A DNA stretch of 64,000 bases from positions 4,579,501-4,643,500 of the forward strand of contig CP126194.1 in NCBI GenBank assembly GCA_030272155.1. The letters run 5' to 3'. The notes under the pieces were generated by a model. The model was not told where the DNA came from and did not search any database. It saw only the letters and a program-made list of their open reading frames with translations. Source of the stretch: Tetradesmus obliquus (lineage: Eukaryota; Chlorophyta; Chlorophyceae; Sphaeropleales; Scenedesmaceae). A program made the translations under genes and the position numbers. Positions 11,622-23,033 of the stretch are shown piece after piece; position 1 is the stretch's first letter; each line of letters opens with the position of its first letter.

Positions 11622-11690
11622 GCTGCTGTCACGGCATGCTGTGCGCTGCTGTCACGGCATGCTGTGCGCTGCTGTCACGGCATGCTGTGC
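11622..11690 (+). repeat. Three tandem copies of a 23 bp unit
   Basis: Unit begins GCTGCTGTCACGGCATGC and ends TGTGC; three perfect head-to-tail copies. It lies in the convergent intergenic region, 3' of both flanking genes. Confidence 0.9.
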
Positions 11691-11961
11691 GTGTGCTCTA
11701 GCAGCCCGTCGACTATGCCTGACACACCTGCAGCTGCCAATACCGCCTAATCCCAACCATCACGCCACATACGTTGCAGGTTGAGCGGTTTGATGCAGGC
11801 AATGAGCCCTTCATTCATCTCCCAGGCAGGAATGCCTTTGCATACAGATGCTAACACGCCCATGTGGCAACGGCAGCATCACCCCGAAGCCACCCTGAGC
11901 CTGCAGGAGCACCACACCAGCACAGCAATGCAAAGCACATGCCACCAGAAAGACAGCTGTG

Positions 11962-13966
11962 TCACTGCACGCTGTGCACGCACAGCTCCAGCAGCGTCTC
12001 GCCTGCTGTTGGCATGCCTGCAGCCGCCCAGGCTGCTGTATCCCAGCCGTCACCTGCCATAGCATGCAGCTTGGGGAAAATCTGGTAGCCCCAATACCGG
12101 CATTTGTTGACGCAGGGACTGCTTTTCGTCTGCTTGGAGCCCTGCCAAGACACTGAGTACTTGAACTTGAAGAAGATGCTAGCTGGCACCTGCCCCAGCA
12201 CCGGCCCTACATACAGCCCTACCACTGTGCCACCCTCCTGCTGCACACACTCCACCATCATGTGCCAGGCAACACCACCCAAGGGAGGGCTGCCGGGGCT
12301 AAGGATGCTCACTGCCTTTCGCTGTGCAAAGCTGTCCCTACAGGCCTGCTGCAGCTGCTGCACTGGAAGCCGCCACACCAGCCGCACACCATCCTCCAGG
12401 GGCCTGACCTGGCGAGCGCCTAGCTGCCAGCTGGCTGGCACACCCTTCATTGACTCCAGTGCAGCAGGCAGCTCCTCGGCAGTAGCAATACGTCTCAGAG
12501 GCAGCAGGTCCCGCAGCTTCTGAGCATAGAAGCCGAGCAGCTGCTGGTGACTGTCTGATGGCTGTGCAGCGCAAGACAGCGCAAACATCGAGAGCTGCGG
12601 CGCACGCACCAGCTGCGGCAGTGCTGCTTTGGCGGCTGCCTTCGCTGCGCTGTCCGTCTGTGCCGCCACATACTGCTTGGCTGTGTACAGCACTGTGTCC
12701 TCTGACGGCAAACGCAGCTGGTCTGAGCTGAGCAGCAGCTGCATTGCCGGCAGCGGCAGCGCCAGCAGCGCCGCTTGCAGCTGTGCATCTGACCACACTG
12801 CCTGCAGGTCACCCAAAGCAGCAACCAGCAGCTGCTGTATCCTGCCGCCGGCATCAGCAGCTGCAACTGCTGCTAGATCTGCCTTGCAGTCCTTGCAGCA
12901 GGGCGCACGCTTCAGAATGCTTGGCAGCAGCCGCAGCAGACAGGCAGGCCACACATGCAGAACTGTCATCGCCTCTAGCGCTGCTGGCGCAAGGCCCTGT
13001 TTTGACTTTGCTGCTGCTTGCAATGCCTGCAGCGCCTGCTGTCCTGCAGCCTCTGCATTCACCATGTCTGCTATGACAGCAGCATGCACCAGCTGCTGCT
13101 GCTCCAGGCTGCTGATGGCATCAGGCACGCTGTACATTGCTGCTATGACTGCCTGTGCTGCAGGCAGCTGCTCTGCAGTGTCAACAGTCAGGTGCACTGC
13201 TGGCCGCTCAGGACGCGCAGCACTGCTGCTGCTGCTGGGGCTGCTGCTGCTGCTAGGGCTGCTGCTGCTGGAGCTGCTGCTGCTGCTGCTGCTGGGGCTG
13301 CTGTTATTGTGTTCTCCGTTGTTGAAGGTCGAGGAATCCTCTTGGCTTGCTTGCCAACGCTGTGCCTGTGATCGAACAGAAGAACTGAATTGAGTGGACA
13401 CCAGGTGTCAAGCAAGTTGTGCACGACAAACAGTGGGGTCTTGTATTGCTGTGATGTGCTTCCATGCTGTGACTACTGGTGGCTCTGACAATGGCACTGC
13501 GTGCGCCTGGTCGAGGAATCATCGCGTGGCTTGTGTCAAAGGTACTGCTTGTGGCACCTGCTGCAGCCCCTGTCTTTCCTGTTGTTGCTGCTGCTTGCAT
13601 GGCACGCATGGCTTAGCCCAGTGGTAGCTCAGGTTCATGTGCGGCACCTGCGATGCTATGCTACGTAGTGTTCTAGCACCAACTCGGCGCTGCTGGTGCC
13701 TGCACACGCAGTGCATGTGTAGCACTACACCGCGGCACCACGACCCTCACCTGCTGCACCATGAAGTACTCGCTATTGTCCAAGATAAAGTTGTGGGCAG
13801 GGAAACGGTCCAGTTGCAGGGCACCATCTGCTGTTTCATCAGCAGCAGCTGGAGCAGCATCCTGATGATCTTTGAGGTGCTGATCCAAGCGCCTGATCAC
13901 GAGGTTGACATCAGCCAGCACGTTGCCAACTGCTTCCTGTTTGAAGTATTTGGCAAGAAAAGCCAT
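11962..13966 (-). CDS. BTB/POZ protein with BACK-like helical region
   Basis: Minus-strand exons 13966-13751 and 13359-11962 give 537 residues. Exon 1 starts MAFLAKYFKQEAV and contains the first half of a BTB fold (LADVNLVI ... RFPAHNFILDNSEYF). Exon 2 continues with RWQASQ, a Ser-rich low-complexity loop (13200-13330) and then HLTVDTAEQLPAAQAVIAAM, the second half of the BTB. A long Ala/Leu/Gln-rich helical stretch follows that fits a BACK domain. The C-terminal ~130 residues resemble the C-terminal region of other algal BTB/BACK proteins, but I do not recognise a named domain. Such proteins usually act as Cullin3 substrate adaptors. The acceptor could also be six bases upstream, adding Ala-Gln. 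Confidence 0.72.
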
Positions 13967-14758
13967 ATTGGAGCTGCACTGTGCTGTCCAGGCTTGGTGG
14001 CTCTCTGCAACAGTCTACAGGTAGTCGGTGGAGCAGCTGACACCAAGAGAAAGCTCCTGCATACTTTATGACAATAATCGAAAACGACATCAGAATGTAG
14101 GGGCTGGTTGCGGCGTAGAGGGTCGTGAAGCAGGTTGATTCAAATCAAGTTGTAACTCGTTACATGCCGCATTCACGCATGGTGCTATCAATTTGCGAAC
14201 GCCTTTTATTGCTATCATGTAGCACAAACAATGGTTAAGTGACAGATCGACTGGCTGTGAGATGCGCTTGACGCGTCCGACCACCCTGCTGGGAGCATGA
14301 GCCCAGTTCGTCGTCGCATTCACGCATCACCTCTGCTCACGGCTGTTGTAACAGCAGGTAAATATGAATGAACAGAGTATGTGTCGTCCAGTTGTTCCGA
14401 GACAGCACGTGAGTGTGCAGAGTCGGCAGCGAACACTAGCACCGCCGGTGGTGGGACCACCCTGACTGCAGCTGGCGAATTGTCCACTGTTATATAAAGA
14501 AAGTTGCCGAATTGCATTCATTACAAGCATAAGCATCATGCAACATAATGCGCACTCACATGGCAAGAAGTGGTCCCCCGAAAGGCCACCATGGCTGTTA
14601 TGATGAGGCTGGACTGACATGGACGAAGTAACCACGTCATGTGCAGACGGCATGAAGTGCTGCGCCAATCACTCCATGCAGGCAGCGAAGAGAGAAAACA
14701 GGAGGAAAGTTGGCAGCCCTGTTACAGCCCTAGGTAGATATAGCACTACAACATCTCC
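13967..14758. other. Intergenic: BTB gene 5' flank and prolyl oligopeptidase 3' flank
   Basis: No exon recognised. Contains a TATATAAA sequence on the plus strand (about 14490) with no gene behind it, and two minus-strand TGTAA motifs (TTACA on plus at 14722-14726 and 14521-14525) that could serve the prolyl oligopeptidase transcript. Confidence 0.45.
14722..14726 (-). terminator. Candidate TGTAA polyadenylation signal of prolyl oligopeptidase
   Basis: Minus-strand TGTAA 33 bp after the stop codon; a second copy at 14525-14521 gives a more usual 3' UTR length. Confidence 0.3.
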
Positions 14759-17138
14759 CTAGACGCTTGCTTTTGCATCCACACCATCTGCATCGGCTGC
14801 TGCTGCCGCCGGCGCATCCGCAGCCACCCAGCTGGCCCCCACGCACTGTGCTGCAAACCCTAGCAGGTCCGAGGTTTCAGCGATGATCTTGGCGGTGGGC
14901 TTGCCTGCGCCGTGCCCAGCACGCACCTCCACACGAATCAGCAGCGGGTTGCGCTGCTGGCTGGCGTCTGGCGCTGCTGCTGCCAGCTGGTGCTGCAGCT
15001 CAGCGATCAGCTTCAAGCTGTGCAGCGGCACCACCCTGCGCGGCAGGAAGCAGCAGAACAGCAAGGGCCAGGAGTTGTCAGCAACTGTATACAGTGGCTG
15101 CATAAGGGCCAGGGCAATGGCCTGTGCAGAGTTCAGCATCACATGGTGCCATGGAATCTGCAACTGCCTTTCCAGATGAGGCCCCACGACAGCGCAAAAA
15201 GGCAACAGCGTTGCTATGCTTCTGCAGCGCAGCACCAGCCAGAGGCAGGCATCAAGCCGCACCTGTCATCGTGGTCCCCAGTGGCCAGAATCATGGCAGG
15301 GTACTGCCTGCTGCCGCCCGCCGGCATCGCCACGTTGTGCAGCGGGCTGTATGGCGCGATGAAGGCAAACTCCTCAGCTTCATCGGGGCTGCCGTAGTCT
15401 GTGATCCATGCGTGGCCTATGGTGAACTTGTGGAAGCGCAGCATGTCCATCACGCCCACCTGGCAGGGCAGTAGAGGACACAAAGATAGCAGATCAACAT
15501 CATCAACATCAACATACCCGACAAGCCATAGCATAACGCCATCGGCCCCGCGCCCCACTTGAGCGCAGGGAGAGAGCAGACATAACACAAGCAGGATGCG
15601 GCAGGGTGGTGGTGCAGCAGTTGCTACAGGCAGTGATGCCTGCTTGTGAGGCGCAACGGTGCGCCGAGCGCTGCCACAGCTTGAATCCTTAGTGCGAGCA
15701 ACAGCTGATGCAGTGGCAAGCATTCAAGCAAGCTCAAAGCATAAGCCGCAGCACAGCCGAACACCGTGCGCGCAACAATCAGCAAGCTGTACACCAACAC
15801 GCCTGTTAGCACAAGCCCTACCACCAACCTGTGCAATGCCGCAGCAGAACAGGTCGGGCCGCTGGTTGATGCATGCAGCCACCAGCAGCCCGCCATTGCT
15901 GCCACCCTGGATGGCCAGCTTGGCGGGCGTGCAGTAGCCCTGCTGCTGCAGGTACTCCGCACACGCCTGCAGGCAGCAGCGCAGCAGTGCAGCAGTGCGG
16001 CATGCAATGCGAAGAAGCGCCCGGCAGCGCTGAGCTGGACTTATGTCACAGACGTGCATACGTTGAGTTGCGTGCGATGGTGGACTTGCGATGCATAATA
16101 CAACACAACTGTGTAGCCAAAGGATACTGCCAAAGTACAAACTTAACGTGTGCAGCATGGGCAAAACACCTCTTACAGCGGGCGAAAGGGGTGCGGCCTC
16201 CTGCAAGACTCCTTCTTGAAGCACAGCCTGCTGTTCGCACCTGGAAGTCATTAAAGACATTCTGCTTGTTTGCCTTGCTTCCTGCGTTGCGCCAGTCCAC
16301 GCCATACTCACCACCGCCCCTCAGGTTGGCCTGCAAGCAAGGCAAGCGGTAGCAAAGGCGCGCGGCCACCGCAGTACAACAGTGTGGAACTGCATAACGC
16401 AATGCACTCTGTCACTAATATACAAATCCAGCAGGGACTCAAGTGCTGCTCGGCATGTTGGAGCATTCCTGCCATGCGGAAACACACATACATGTAAGCA
16501 ATGCACAGCAAATCTTGCAGGCATGTGTCTCAGGTTCACCACGAACTCCACTCTACCCCCTGCGGAAAAAAACAAGACACACGCTGCACTAGGCACGCTG
16601 TGCCACACATGCCCTGCCATGCCACTGCCATGCCATTGCATGCTGCGCAGCCGCAGTCACACCTGCGCGTACACGCCATTGTAGCCTGCCAGCCAGGCCA
16701 GGCGGCTGGCACTGAAGCCCGGCTCAAGGCTGATGTTGAAGCCGCCTGCGGCAGCATAAATTGAGTGTGGCAAACGTTGCGTGATGCACCGTCAGGATGT
16801 GAGGGCAGCTTAGTTGCGGTAACAGCAAGCAACAGCAACGGCAGTGACAGCAGCAGCAACAAGCGAGCATGCGCAGCAGCTTTGCAGAGAGGAGCAGAAA
16901 AGGCAATATAAAAGACAGTGCCAGACGCCATCAAATGACATGTGTGACACAGCATGGTCACAAAGCAGAGGCTATAAGGAGAGCATCAGGCGGTCGGAGG
17001 TGCCGCAACAGTGGCGCATAATCACCGCGTACACGGACCAGTGCTGTTCAGCAGCAGGTTGACAGCTACCCTCACCATAGCCATAGAGCAGGGTTGGGTT
17101 GCTGCCATCCAGCTGCAGCCCCTTCCTGCAGGCACAGG

Positions 17139-17203
<65 letters not shown>

Positions 17204-17742
17204 AGCACCACATGGTCAGAACGGGGCAGCAGCATGTCGCCCAAGTGCGTATCCAGCCCCTTGACAGCAGATGCAACTTACAGGTAGACAAGGCGGCTCC
17301 ACTATCGCCACTGCAGCAACAAGGATGGTGCATCTGTCTGCAGATGTAGCTGCTGCTGCAGGACAACTCACCTGTGTGTGATGAACATTGGCACCTGCAC
17401 GCCATCCTTGCTGGTCACAAACACCTGCAGGGGCAGCAGGCCACAGCACGCCGTCATGCTTTGGCATACCTCGCTTGTGTGCACGCTTACTGACTTCAAG
17501 GCACACCTACACTGCCTCCAACACATGCCACAGTAGTTGATCTGATAGCAATTCTCTGTTGGAATGGCAGTGCAGTTGCAAACTGACTAATTGTGGTAGC
17601 CATGCCGCCCACCTGTTTGACTTCGTAGTCAGCTGGGTTGTGTGGCACCTTGAGCTGTGTGGCTCTGAACAGCTCAGGGCCAGGGCTGGCAGCAGCCAGG
17701 TCAACGCGGTACGTGGCCCCAGGCTCAACAAAACCTGTGGAT

Positions 17743-17773
<31 letters not shown>

Positions 17774-19386
17774 TAAACCACTGATACACCAAACACAACG
17801 GCAGCGCCAGGCAGCAAAGTGGTACGTTTCCAGACAAGTGCCGCAAAAGCGCAACAGCCAGTGATTTTCCCCTTGAATTGCAGTGGCTGCACTGAAATAG
17901 CTTCCGCTGGTGGCCTGCAGTCGCTTCTCTTTCCACCAATGGCGACAACAGTATCAACGCTGCCGCTCACTCACTGGTGAAGCTGAAGAAGAACTCGCTG
18001 CTCTTGCGGTCCCCGCTGAAGCCGCCGATGCTGCCGATGCCCGGCAGCTCAAACTCCTGCAGCGGTGCAGCACGAAGAATGGCAAACAGTAGCGCCAGCC
18101 ACAGACAGCACGCGTATCAGCTACGTAAGACTGCGGCTGCGTCCCTTGCCACCCAACTCAAGTTGAAGCACAGCATCACAGCACAGCACAACCGGCCACA
18201 GAGACTGTCACCCCTTTCCAAGCGCGTGCAGCATGGCTAGCATCTGCTGCACACCGACCACACCCCTGAAAACACAGACACCCATCAGCAACACGTCCGC
18301 TACGCAGCCAATTACATTGGCGCACATTGTATAGTAAAGTTAGCGGTCTGGCCGCACCTGCACCCTCTCGCCGCTGCTGAGCTTATGCAGGGCCAGTGCC
18401 GCCTTCACATCCGCCAGGTGGCGCACCACCAGCGCATCACCCTTGAGCGCCACTGCTGACTGCAGCAGGTGCTTGGGGTGCTGCGGGATGACGTCAGCCC
18501 AGCTGGAGGGGGGCCCGGGGCAGGTGATGTCCACACGCACCACCCTGCAGTATGACATAACAGAATATATCGGATCACAGCGTGGCAGAGCACGTCAGAT
18601 TGTGCCTAAACAGGGCAGCAGGAATCCCGCTGGAGCGGCTTATCCATGAGAACAGCACAGAGCAGCACAGGGGAAACAGCAGACCAGATCAGCAGTTGCT
18701 TACCCCCTTGACAGCCAGCAAGAGCCGACTAAGCTGAGCAGGTCCCTGGCTGCCACAAAGGAAGCATCATTCGTTGCTTTGTTGCTGCCGCTGCTGCTGC
18801 TGCTGCCGCACCTGTAGCGCGCCGCGTCCAGGTTTGTTTTGAAGCTGAAGCTGCTGCCCTCATTGGCCACGTAGTCCCAGCTGGCCTCAAAGTTGTCAAC
18901 AAGCTTCACCAGCGGTAGGGGGGACGAGCCTGCAAGCCCCAAGTATGACAAGTTGTGATGAATAACACAACATGCCATACTCATGTAGAATTACTTGCAG
19001 GGGGATCAGATATCACCTCAAATCGCCAGCTGCAGCACACTGGTATGTGCATAATAAAGAATCGTTACTGCTGAATGACATGCAGATGTCTCATGTAGGT
19101 GTTGAATGAATGATCACAGCCGTCAGCGCACCCTTGAAGAAGTCGAAGCTGCTGAAGTCCAGTGCACCGTCAGCGCGCTTGGGCACCAGCTGCAAGTCCA
19201 GGTAGAACAGACGGTTCTGAGGCTGGCAGCCCTCAGAGGGAGCCACAAGCATGTACCTGGCAGCATGGAGCAGCGGCGGCAGCAGCAGCAGCAGCATTGT
19301 CAGTGGCATGAACAGGTCGCAGCAAGCTTTGAGAAACCAGCCAACGTATGACAACAGACAGATGCGGCAAGCTGGTCAAGGCCGGC

Positions 19387-19428
<42 letters not shown>

Positions 19429-20472
19429 GGCCTCACCTGCCATCGTCCGTCACCTCCGCCCCAAACATCCACAGCGGGTGCTCAGGGTCTGCCAGCACTG
19501 TGGCGTCATCAGCCTGGGGCGTGCCCAGCACATGGTAGCACAGCAGCTGGTTCTGGTTGGTGTCTGCGCAAGTGCACACAGCAGCACAGTAGCAGCACAT
19601 CAGCAGCACAGTAGCACAGCAGCTGGTTGTAGTTGGTGTCTGCGCAGGTGTGCACAAGTGTAGTTGACATTGCAGATGTGTTGAGGTGCAACAAACCAAA
19701 GACCACGTGGTAGCACAGCAGCGTGGTTCTGGTTGGTGTGTCTGCACAGGTGCACACAGCAGTACAGGCGTGGTTAAGTGTATCCTGATGCAACAGGCTG
19801 TAATAGCAGGCTTCTGAAGGCACATTGGCATGGCTTGGTAATCCCTCATGGTTTCGACGGAAGTCAATGTGCGCTCGCAGACAATAATATACTGCAGTAA
19901 CATGTGAGCTGCTAGCGCTGCGGCTATGGAACCCATTGCTGCCGCGTGTAAACGGACCAGTGAAATAAAGCAGTGCAGCATCATGTACACTAACGTCCAC
20001 CACTGCTACTGCTGCTCGACAGCGCTTCGCACCTGTCTCTGTGCCGAGTGAGTCAGGGGAGCTCTTGGGCGCAAGGTACCTACGGGCGCACATGCCAGCA
20101 TCAGCACAGCATAAGCAATGCGACAAATGCAGCGGCATATGACACACAGAGAGAGCACACCAAACAGCATACAGATCAAAGCCTTTGATGCGTCGCGGCA
20201 GCTTTGAATGTTAACAGCGCACACAGGCATAACAGCTACTTGCAGCTGCTGCTGCAGTGCGGCGCCTTGTCCTGCTGTTACGCGTGCTGCTGTTTCCTTC
20301 CACCCCCTACACCCCTCCTCCCACCCTTCCCCCGTCCCAAGCACCTGTTGTAGAAAAACCCCTTGTTATCGTGTGTCCAGGCGATGCTGCTGAACTTTAC
20401 GTGCTCCAGCAAGTCTTCATGCGGCACAGCAGCGCCGTCAGCACCGACAGACAGCACCTGGCACCAGCAGCA

Positions 20473-20511
<39 letters not shown>

Positions 20512-21472
20512 CAGTGACTCGGAGCACCAACCAGCCGAGCATGCCAAGCACACCTCCTTCTGTGCTCCAGGTCTGAGCAGGATACCATATCACATTGGCA
20601 AGCAGGCAAGTGCTAGCAGCAGTTGAACACCGCAACACACAGCAGTGACCAAGCACAAAGTGATGCTGCCTGCCAGACCCCTGATGGCTGCACTCGCTGT
20701 ACCTTGATGGTGCTCCAGTCAGAACCGCCGCTGCTGAGCTGGTACGCCACTAGCTTGCCATCATCACTGCAGCAGAACAGCAGCAGCAGCAGCAGCAGCA
20801 CAGCAGCCGTTCAGCCTGTTGAATCACAACAATACAGCCCACTCGCAGACAGCTTGCTTAGGCAAAGAGGCTGCTGCAGCCGGGCCATCTGCTGAGGCAA
20901 CAACGACGTGCTGTGCTGCAATCCACAGGGCAGCTGTACACAGCGTCACAACTCGAGCATCAGGTGCACCCCACTGGCAGCAGCAGCACTCTCAGCGCCA
21001 TGTCCTGGTGGGTATGCATGGACTGTGACAAAGCAGGTTGCCACAGCGCCGTGCAATGCAGCTACAGCTGTCCTTGGCCAACAGCCCCTGTCGGCAGGCG
21101 CCCCTGCTGGTAGCGCTGTGCTATGCAGCCACACCTGAACACAGCGTCCTTGAGGGCCACTGTGCCATCCTCAGACAGGGTGTTGGGGTCTAGCAGAACC
21201 ACGGGCTCAGCCTGCAGTGAGCAGCAGCAGGCACCGCCGGCACTGTTGCCAATTCTACAGCAGCTGGCTGCCTTGGCTAGGGTTCCAGGACCTGCAACAA
21301 ATAACAACTGCAACAGCCATGTCAAGCAGAGCCGTGCCATGCTGCACACTGTCACTGGCTGCTGTTGCTGCTGCTGCTGCCTCACTGCTGCTGCCGCACC
21401 TTCAGGCTGTCCTGGCCATACAGCACATACTGCTGCTGTAGGCCACTGTTGTAGTAATAGTAGTAGCGGTCT

Positions 21473-21507
<35 letters not shown>

Positions 21508-22837
21508 GTTGAGATGCGAATTGAGGGCCAGCGCAACCAGTGCACTGAACTCTTTGCTCCGACAAGACATCTTTGCTGGCCCCTTATTGGCATCCCTCAT
21601 CTTCAATGAACGCGACCAACTCTACACAGCGATCTTTTGTTTTGTCAACATGTGCTGTGCCTCACCTCCCCGCTTGAAGGGTGTGCCATACTTGGGGTAG
21701 TCATACAGCGCAGTGAACAGGGACCTGACAGGCAGCAAGGCAGCAGCACAAACAGCGCAGGCAAAACCAGACTTGAAGGGATCTGGGGTCGCACAACGCC
21801 GTATGGCACACGGCGCTCTGGTGTCCAGTGGTTGACAGCAACTGTGATGCGTGCAGCACACACGGGCTGGTGTGTTGCTTGAAGGTGAATACTTGGCATG
21901 AGGGTGTTGTGGTCTGCAATGCACACCCCATACCAGGAGTGCTGTATCAGTATCAATGACTTCACATGCACAGCAGCTGCACTGGCCTCACTTGAACTGG
22001 TCACGTGTGGTGCACTGCTCCAGCACTTTGTTTGTGAGCTTGTTCTGCGCCTCCACAACTGCAACGAATATTGGCACAGCAAGCAGCAGATCCCGGGCCC
22101 AAGTTGAGGATCACACGGTGCATCATGCCCAGCATCGGCGCAGTCTGCAACATAGCAATGCATGTTGCTCATCTGTGCTACCTGGGGTTTATGTCCTGCA
22201 TGCTGCTGGTGCTCGTGGCGCACAAGGCGCCTTTGAGCAGCATGCGCACCTGGGACTATATGCTGCTTTGCTGCTGCTGCTGCTGCTGCCTCTGCTGCTG
22301 CTATGAGTCTGCCAAGTGAGCCTGCCACTCACAGGCCTGTGTTTCTGTTGAGTCTGGGTCCTCCAGCCACCTGTAAGGGTCTGCCACCTGTGTGCCATGC
22401 AGCTCTTCAACCACTGACGGATCACGAAACACCTGCAAAACACGCAATGTACATAAGCATCAGCTGAGATGATGCAGTCCTGTGCAGCAGCAACGCGTTC
22501 GGTTTGTTGCAAGTTGAGTCTGGTGTTGCACTCCAGGCCCTGCTCCAGTGCTGCCTTGCAAGCTGCAGATGGAAGGCAGCACTGCTGCTGTGATCGTTTC
22601 ATACCTCTGGGTACTCGCTTGGCAGCAGAGTAAGGCCTGACTGGGGCGCTCCTGCACGCAAATAACGTTGCCTAGGTGTTGAGCACAGCAGCACCTCCAA
22701 CGCACAACACTGGGATGGTCAGATGCCCGCCTACCCTTCGAAGCAGGCGCCATAGCTGCAACAGAGGTTGCAAGCTTCTGCAAGGTATTGGTTCGTGGTG
22801 CTGATCGCGGCAAGCGAGCAGAGAGACGATGGAGCAT
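14759..22837 (-). CDS. Prolyl oligopeptidase (S9A serine peptidase), 23 exons
   Basis: Cleaves short peptides after proline. Exons (minus strand): 22837-22735, 22651-22605, 22432-22333, 22058-21992, 21724-21666, 21470-21400, 21211-21135, 20766-20703, 20457-20345, 20079-20033, 19563-19437, 19256-19132, 18929-18812, 18544-18358, 18056-17975, 17734-17613, 17424-17372, 17125-17076, 16745-16663, 16330-16241, 15966-15829, 15459-15263, 15035-14759. They sum to 2397 bp (798 residues) and all phases close. Hallmarks: N-terminal [17 protein letters not shown], propeller blades ([18 protein letters not shown]), [10 protein letters not shown], nucleophile GGSNGG, Asp in DHDDRVVPLHS and His in [11 protein letters not shown]. 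About 35 N-terminal residues ([14 protein letters not shown]...) look like an organelle presequence; an in-frame ATG at 22915 could extend it. A ~25-residue Ala/Asp-rich tail exceeds the usual ~710-730 length. Confidence 0.93.
17142..17202 (-). repeat. (CTG)~20 tract before a 3' splice site
   Basis: About 61 bp of CAG on the plus strand, that is CTG in the sense of the prolyl oligopeptidase transcript. It ends 17 bp before the acceptor of exon 17125-17076, where a polypyrimidine tract would be expected. Confidence 0.9.
19387..19427 (-). repeat. (CTG)~13 tract after a splice donor
   Basis: Sense-strand CTG run starting about 10 bp inside the intron that follows exon 19563-19437 of prolyl oligopeptidase. 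Confidence 0.9.
19535..19760 (-). repeat. Three copies of an exon start with its 3' splice site (prolyl oligopeptidase)
   Basis: The acceptor and first ~25 bp of exon 19563-19437 (sense: GCAG then ACACCAACCAGAACCAGCTG) recur upstream in the same intron at about 19608-19655 (ACACCAACTACAACCAGC) and 19706-19760 (a copy with small insertions). Only the most downstream copy opens the full conserved exon. Confidence 0.8.
20476..20510 (-). repeat. (CTG)n tract before a 3' splice site
   Basis: Sense-strand CTG run ending about 19 bp before the acceptor of exon 20457-20345 of prolyl oligopeptidase. Confidence 0.9.
21473..21509 (-). repeat. (CTG)n tract running into a 3' splice site
   Basis: Sense-strand CTG run that ends directly in the CAG acceptor of exon 21470-21400 of prolyl oligopeptidase. 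Confidence 0.9.
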
Positions 22838-23033
22838 GAGCTCCAACCCAGAACAAAGCACTTGCCCAGCAGCAAGTGACCTACATGCAGCTGCAAACCT
22901 CGAACGTGTGCGCACAACGCAGCTTCAAAGTGTCTTCGTAATGTGTTTCTGCATGTTTAGGGAAGCGCATGTCCTGTGTTTCTGGCATTGAGGTACAGTA
23001 CTGCATGTGAGCGTGTCGTCGATAAACCGTCAA
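22838..23033. promoter_or_regulatory. Short divergent promoter region between prolyl oligopeptidase and D-aminoacyl-tRNA deacylase
   Basis: Only 196 bp lie between the two chosen start codons, so the genes must share a promoter. No TATA box seen. If prolyl oligopeptidase begins at the in-frame ATG at 22915 the gap shrinks to 118 bp, which argues for the shorter start. Confidence 0.5.

Larger units (their letters stand above)
10800..11961. other. Intergenic between convergent LEA and BTB genes
   Basis: No protein-coding signal on either strand. It holds a candidate TGTAA polyadenylation motif for the LEA gene at 11211-11215 and three perfect tandem copies of a 23 bp unit at 11622-11690. Confidence 0.5.

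Noticed and set aside
14490-14500. TATATAAAG on the plus strand as a promoter
   Set aside because: No plus-strand gene follows for more than 8 kb; the sequence lies between two minus-strand genes.
17142-17202. CAG tract read as a polyglutamine or poly-Ser coding repeat
   Set aside because: It lies in an intron of the minus-strand gene, directly upstream of a verified acceptor.
18222-18270. Possible extra prolyl oligopeptidase exon ([17 protein letters not shown], minus strand)
   Set aside because: Skipping it makes GERVQ join EFELPGIGS in phase, as in the family; including it breaks phase and adds residues absent from relatives.
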